Origin: CAZHOV01 sp964534315
Lineage (GTDB): Bacteria; Bacteroidota; Bacteroidia; Chitinophagales; Saprospiraceae
Direction: 5' to 3'
Length of the DNA stretch: 9,859 nt
Assembly: GCA_964534315.1 (NCBI GenBank)
Contig: CAZHOV010000198.1
Coordinates: 1-9,859, forward strand
The position numbers were made by a program, and so were the translations under genes. Numbering within the stretch: the first letter of the stretch is position 1; each line of letters starts with the position of its first letter. Of this stretch, positions 6,317 to 9,859 are shown piece by piece. The notes beneath the pieces are model-generated. The model was not told where the DNA came from. It searched no databases and saw only the letters and a list, made by a program, of their open reading frames with translations.

Positions 6317-7651
6317 TTACCCTTTGTTTTGGATAGTCAATTTGGAAACGATGTATTTCCCGAGTTTTTCTCCTTGTTCGACCCCGTTATCGCATGCCGG
6401 GCGATAGTGGATACCGCCATATAGGCGGCTGACGGCGGCTTCATCGGAGGCATGGTAAAAGGATTTAAAAGAACGGACAGGAAGGCCGTACTCTACTTCT
6501 ACGGTATCCTCAAAAGCGAAATTGTCACCGTATACATGGGTCAGGGCTGTTGCGGCAGCTCTGGAAATCACGCTGTGACCGCTGGTATATTCAGGGAATG
6601 GTGGCGTTTGTAACAGCGGGCGCCAATCCGTATCAATATAACTGTTGATCACTGTCTCAGGGCGGATCAGATTGCTTCGGTATTTTTCATCCCAACAGCT
6701 GATAAACGCATCCATGAGGGCTATAGAAGTCAGGGCATAACCAGATGCCGCTTTCATCATATCGGCTTTAGCCGTTTTGGCAGCAATTTCGGCAATACCC
6801 ATCCAGTGGCCGCCAGGCGTGATCTTTTTGGTAGCATACATGGCATGCCCGGCATGATGTGAAACATAGGGATTACAGTCCCAGAACTGAGCGATCTCTT
6901 TTTGCTCTTTGTTCAGGTTTTTTCCAACCTCATATACTTCCATAGTTTCCGCATAAAAAGTGCTGTTTTTGTCCAGACTGAATTCAGTGGGTAGAGGAGG
7001 CGTAAATTGCTGGGGAGAGTCAAGTACCATCGTACGAATTTCCCGCCAGTTGGGCTCTATCCCATCCATATAATCAGGTGGCGTAGGCTTCCACATATGC
7101 GGCTCGCTGGTGGTTACGTCATACTTGGGCATTGTTCGGGTTTCGTTGTATTGATCTTTACCGGCCCAGGCCAAAATATGCTCACTCACCTGCTTTCCGT
7201 ACTCCATTGACCGGGTATATACCGCTTTGGGGATACCGATCTTTTCGAACTCTTCGTACTGTTTTTCCATAAAAGCCTCCATATCGGGCTCTGAAAAGAT
7301 CAAGGCTTTTCCGGTCAGATTGAACGCATGGATGGCAGCTACAGATAAGCAATATGCTGCACCCTCCTCTGGTTGAGGAATGGAATTCAGACCATTTAGC
7401 TGCCCGACCAATGAATGATAGGAATCTTTATGATCAAGCCGGAGTACTTCATAGGCTGCAATCGAAGGATAAACGTAGATGCGCGCAGCTACAGGAGGCG
7501 AAAAGATATCATGGACAATGATGTCTGTTAGATTTTTCAGCGACTGGTGCAGATATTCCGGATCAGCGCTATCTTCCTGGTAATTCATATTTACCGTTTC
7601 ACAAGCGTACAATAATGTACAAATCATCAACAAGCTGAGCAATCGTGTCAT
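6317..7651 (-). CDS. Vanadium-dependent haloperoxidase-like PAP2-superfamily lipoprotein
   Basis: The 444-residue protein has a short hydrophobic leader ending in lipobox LYAC with Cys17, so it is probably a lipid-anchored envelope protein. The C-terminal half carries the full PAP2/vanadate-binding set: Lys323 and Arg330-Pro331 (K-x6-RP), Ser357-Gly358-His359 (YTSGHS) and Arg409 with His415 (SRLYGGIHYRP). The K-to-R and R-to-H spacings (7 and 6) equal those of the Curvularia chloroperoxidase active site. Families with this set bind vanadate and oxidise halides, or hydrolyse phosphate esters; sequence alone does not separate the two. The extra N-terminal helical region (about 35-300) favours the haloperoxidase-like branch over small PAP2 phosphatases. 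ATG 7651 gives the signal sequence directly. The gene is divergent from the GH13 gene (73-bp gap) and appears monocistronic. Confidence 0.85.
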   Translation of the reverse strand: MTRLLSLLMICTLLYACETVNMNYQEDSADPEYLHQSLKNLTDIIVHDIFSPPVAARIYVYPSIAAYEVLRLDHKDSYHSLVGQLNGLNSIPQPEEGAAYCLSVAAIHAFNLTGKALIFSEPDMEAFMEKQYEEFEKIGIPKAVYTRSMEYGKQVSEHILAWAGKDQYNETRTMPKYDVTTSEPHMWKPTPPDYMDGIEPNWREIRTMVLDSPQQFTPPLPTEFSLDKNSTFYAETMEVYEVGKNLNKEQKEIAQFWDCNPYVSHHAGHAMYATKKITPGGHWMGIAEIAAKTAKADMMKAASGYALTSIALMDAFISCWDEKYRSNLIRPETVINSYIDTDWRPLLQTPPFPEYTSGHSVISRAAATALTHVYGDNFAFEDTVEVEYGLPVRSFKSFYHASDEAAVSRLYGGIHYRPACDNGVEQGEKLGKYIVSKLTIQNKG

Positions 7652-7682
7652 AATGGGTTTAATTATTTTTCTAAAATTTAAG

Positions 7683-7690
7683 CAAATTTA
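7683..7690 (-). promoter_or_regulatory. Candidate Bacteroidota -7 box for the haloperoxidase-like gene
   Basis: On the minus strand 7690-7683 reads TAAATTTG, an exact match to the Bacteroidota TAnnTTTG -7 consensus, 31 bp upstream of the ATG at 7651. A TTG on the same strand (7709-7707) is a possible -33 element, but the 16-bp spacing is shorter than usual. The plus strand has a one-mismatch box, TTAATTTG (7692-7699), that could serve the divergent GH13 gene. DNA this AT-rich gives chance matches. Confidence 0.35.
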
Positions 7691-7724
7691 GTTAATTTGA
7701 CCAGTACAATAAAACTTATACGAA

Positions 7725-9380
7725 ATGAAAAATCAATGGTGGAAAGAAGGGGTCTATTACCAAATATATCCAAAAAGTTTCAATGATGCCAACGGAGACG
7801 GGATCGGTGACCTGAATGGTATACGCGAAAAATCAGATTACCTTAAAGAACTAGGCGTAAATATCCTCTGGTTGTCTCCCATTTTTGACTCTCCTCATGC
7901 CGATAACGGATACGATATTAGTGATTTCTATAACATATGGCCTTCCTTTGGGAGTATGGACGACTTTGATGAATTGCTGGAAGCCACGCACAAAAAGGGC
8001 ATGAAACTCATCCTTGATATTGTCCTTAATCATACTTCCGAGGAGCATCCTTGGTTTTTGGAATCTGTCGCTTCCAAGGATAACCCTTACCGCGATTTTT
8101 ACCACTGGCAGGAAGGCAATGGCGATCACCCCCCCAATAACTGGGAATCCTTTTTTAGCGAAGATGCCTGGACCAAGTATCCAGCCACTGATGAGTACTA
8201 TCTCCACCTATTTACCAAAAACCAACCCGACCTCAACTGGGAAAACCCGGAAATGCGGAAGAAACTCTATGACATCCTTCATTTCTGGCTGAAGAAAGGA
8301 GTCGATGGATTCCGACTCGATGTCATTCCGCTAATCTCTAAAATTCCGGGCTATCCCGACAATACCTTCACTGATTTCAATGAAACCATTGAGCGGGTAT
8401 ATGCCAACGGTCCCAGGCTGCATGAGCATTTGAATGAAATGTACAACGAAGTATTCGCTCACTATGATGCGGTTACGCTGGGCGAAGGTATTGGGGTTAG
8501 CCCTGACCTGGCCCCCTTATATGTATCGGATAAGCGGGACGAACTCAACATGGTCTATCATTTTGATCACATGAACCTGGATTGCGGACCCGGAGGGCGC
8601 TATGATAACAAACCCTGGTCGCTGAAGGAGTTGAAAGCAGTTATTAGCGATTGGGATGAGTCAATGGCTGGTGATGGTTGGTATGCCTGGTACCTGGGAA
8701 ATCACGATTTCGGAAGAAAAGTGACCCGGTTCGGAAGCCAGAAGTATTGGGAAAAATCAGCAAAACTATTAGCCGTACTATTGCTGAGCCAACGCGCGGC
8801 TTCCATCATCTATCAGGGAGATGAAATTGGCATGACCAATATTCGCTTTGAAAGCATTGAAGAACATGACGATATCGCGACCCATAACGCCTACCGGAAG
8901 ATCGTCAAAGAAGGCGGCGATCTGAATCACTTTTGGGAGAGTATCTACATGAATGGCAGAGATAATGCCCGGACACCTGTCCAATGGGATGATTCGGACT
9001 ATGCAGGATTTTCTACTCACGAACCCTGGCTAAAGGTCAATCCCAATTATACCTCCATTAATGTGAAACACCAATCGGCAGATAATCAGTCTATCCTGCA
9101 TTTTTATAAAAAACTGGTTGAGATTAGACGACAATATCCTACCTTGGTTTATGGGCAATGGAAAGATCATTTTCCGGATCATGAGCAACTGTTTGTCTAT
9201 TCTCGCATTTCGGAAGATCAACAGGTGCTAATTGCCTTGAATTTATCTGATGAAACCCAGGAATTGCAATTGGTTCCCAATCTTGGTCAAATGGATAAAA
9301 AGTTGCTGCTTTCCAATTATGAGAAAGGCTCTGAGACGACGCTGAGGCCCTGGGAAGCGGTTATGTATGAAATTTTATAA
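7725..9380 (+). CDS. GH13 oligo-1,6-glucosidase-like alpha-glucosidase
   Basis: The 551-residue protein has no signal peptide, so it is cytoplasmic. It is full length for the oligo-1,6-glucosidase/alpha-glucosidase group of GH13. Visible motifs: a calcium-loop-like DANGDGIGDL (21-30), conserved region I DIVLNHTS (98-105), the QPDLNW region (167-172), region II GFRLDV with nucleophile Asp199, region III with acid/base Glu254, and region IV YLGNHD with Asp328. The later RDNARTPVQW (412-421) is typical of this group. Val200, directly after the nucleophile, is the residue associated with alpha-1,6 preference in Bacillus oligo-1,6-glucosidase, so isomalto-oligosaccharides, isomaltose or isomaltulose are likelier substrates than maltose. 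The start at ATG 7725 has an A-rich leader without a Shine-Dalgarno site. A ROK kinase follows after 16 bp, suggesting one operon. A maltose-type alpha-glucosidase is the main alternative. Confidence 0.9.
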   Translation: MKNQWWKEGVYYQIYPKSFNDANGDGIGDLNGIREKSDYLKELGVNILWLSPIFDSPHADNGYDISDFYNIWPSFGSMDDFDELLEATHKKGMKLILDIVLNHTSEEHPWFLESVASKDNPYRDFYHWQEGNGDHPPNNWESFFSEDAWTKYPATDEYYLHLFTKNQPDLNWENPEMRKKLYDILHFWLKKGVDGFRLDVIPLISKIPGYPDNTFTDFNETIERVYANGPRLHEHLNEMYNEVFAHYDAVTLGEGIGVSPDLAPLYVSDKRDELNMVYHFDHMNLDCGPGGRYDNKPWSLKELKAVISDWDESMAGDGWYAWYLGNHDFGRKVTRFGSQKYWEKSAKLLAVLLLSQRAASIIYQGDEIGMTNIRFESIEEHDDIATHNAYRKIVKEGGDLNHFWESIYMNGRDNARTPVQWDDSDYAGFSTHEPWLKVNPNYTSINVKHQSADNQSILHFYKKLVEIRRQYPTLVYGQWKDHFPDHEQLFVYSRISEDQQVLIALNLSDETQELQLVPNLGQMDKKLLLSNYEKGSETTLRPWEAVMYEIL

Positions 9381-9396
9381 TTAAAAAATAATAAAT

Positions 9397-9859
9397 ATGA
9401 CGCTTTGGGGCATTGACCTGGGCGGTACAAAAATCGAGGGTGTAGCAATGGAGGAGCGTCCGGAAGTAGACGTTCTTGCTCGCCTCCGTGTTCCAACCGA
9501 ACAAGAGCACGGCTATCAGCATATCATTGACCAGATCAAAAAACTGATCGATCTTATTGCCGGCGAGGTTGGACACCATCCAGACAAGATCGGTATCGGT
9601 ACACCGGGCGCTATAGATCCCCATACCCGGTTGCTAAAGAATAGCAATACCGTTGTACTAAACAACAAACCCTTTCATCGAGACCTGCAAGTTCAATTAG
9701 GTATTCCGGTCATTATGGCCAATGATGCCAATTGTATGGCATTGGCGGAAACTCAGCTTGGAGCCGTTCAGGAAGTAAATCCGGATGCAGAAGTAGTTTT
9801 TGGCGTGATCATGGGCTCTGGAGTGGGCGGCGGAATTGTTGTACGCAACCAGATTATCG
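9397..9859 (+). CDS. ROK-family sugar kinase, N-terminal part (fructokinase/glucokinase type)
   Basis: The frame from ATG 9397 is open to the window end (154 codons), so the gene is cut at its 3' side. It reads MTLWGIDLGGTKIEGVA, the ROK phosphate-binding loop (DLGGTK, 7-12), then GIGTPGAIDP (66-75), LKNSNT (80-85), the catalytic-Asp motif ANDANC (108-113, Asp110) and GSGVGGG (140-146). ROK kinases transfer phosphate from ATP to hexoses. No helix-turn-helix precedes the kinase loop, so this is a kinase and not a ROK repressor. The LKNSNT...LNNKPF and ANDANC context recalls E. coli Mak-type fructokinase, but the zinc and sugar-contact motifs lie beyond the window, so fructose versus glucose is open. 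It sits 16 bp after the GH13 stop, with an A-rich leader, and is probably co-transcribed. Confidence 0.9.
   Translation, partial: MTLWGIDLGGTKIEGVAMEERPEVDVLARLRVPTEQEHGYQHIIDQIKKLIDLIAGEVGHHPDKIGIGTPGAIDPHTRLLKNSNTVVLNNKPFHRDLQVQLGIPVIMANDANCMALAETQLGAVQEVNPDAEVVFGVIMGSGVGGGIVVRNQII

Noticed and set aside
7851..8207. Antisense frame of 118 codons inside the GH13 gene
   Set aside because: It lies wholly opposite a well-supported enzyme gene and shows no recognisable domain; it is a shadow of the coding strand. The same applies to the other frames opposite or within the large genes.
9361..9624. Minus-strand frame of 87 codons at the window end
   Set aside because: It lies mostly opposite the clear ROK kinase frame that starts at 9397 and runs off the window.

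Overview
The window looks like chromosomal DNA of a Bacteroidota member, most likely near the Saprospiraceae/Lewinella side. Four things suggest this: two proteins end in the type B (CHU_C, 'gliding motility-associated') sorting domain of the type IX secretion system; the large one carries the Cys-rich 'GCDS' repeats common in that group; the starts of the two sugar genes and the haloperoxidase-like gene have A/T-rich leaders instead of Shine-Dalgarno sites; and one upstream region holds a TAnnTTTG-type -7 box. The lineage is inferred from these features only.

Layout. Positions 1-183 are AT-rich, with no gene seen. Positions 184-917 (+) hold a truncated, apparently frameshifted 3' remnant of a T9SS surface protein. 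Positions 918-1623 are a 706-bp intergenic stretch with no gene but dense structure: a heptamer tandem array, a 13-bp-arm hairpin, a second short heptamer array, and a cluster of inverted repeats. Positions 1624-6102 (-) encode a 1492-residue secreted protein made of a signal peptide, plant-type LRRs, an Ig-like segment, 17 GCDS repeats, a cadherin-like segment and a type B sorting domain. Its C-terminus is a clear paralogue of the 184-917 remnant, and the two face each other tail to tail. Positions 6103-6316 are a spacer with a 43-bp near-perfect palindrome, the probable terminator of the next gene. Positions 6317-7651 (-) encode a lipoprotein of the vanadium haloperoxidase/PAP2 superfamily. 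Positions 7725-9380 (+) encode a cytoplasmic GH13 oligo-1,6-glucosidase-like enzyme. It is followed after 16 bp by a ROK-family sugar kinase (9397 to beyond the window end).

How the genes fit together. The GH13 enzyme and ROK kinase form a likely two-gene (or longer) operon that hydrolyses an imported alpha-glucoside and phosphorylates a released hexose. The haloperoxidase-like lipoprotein is transcribed divergently from them and shows no evident link. The large LRR/GCDS protein is a probable cell-surface adhesin with its own transcription unit.

I see no defence system, CRISPR array, transposase, integrase, tRNA or rRNA. The least explained part is the structured intergenic region 918-1623 together with the adjacent decayed paralogue.
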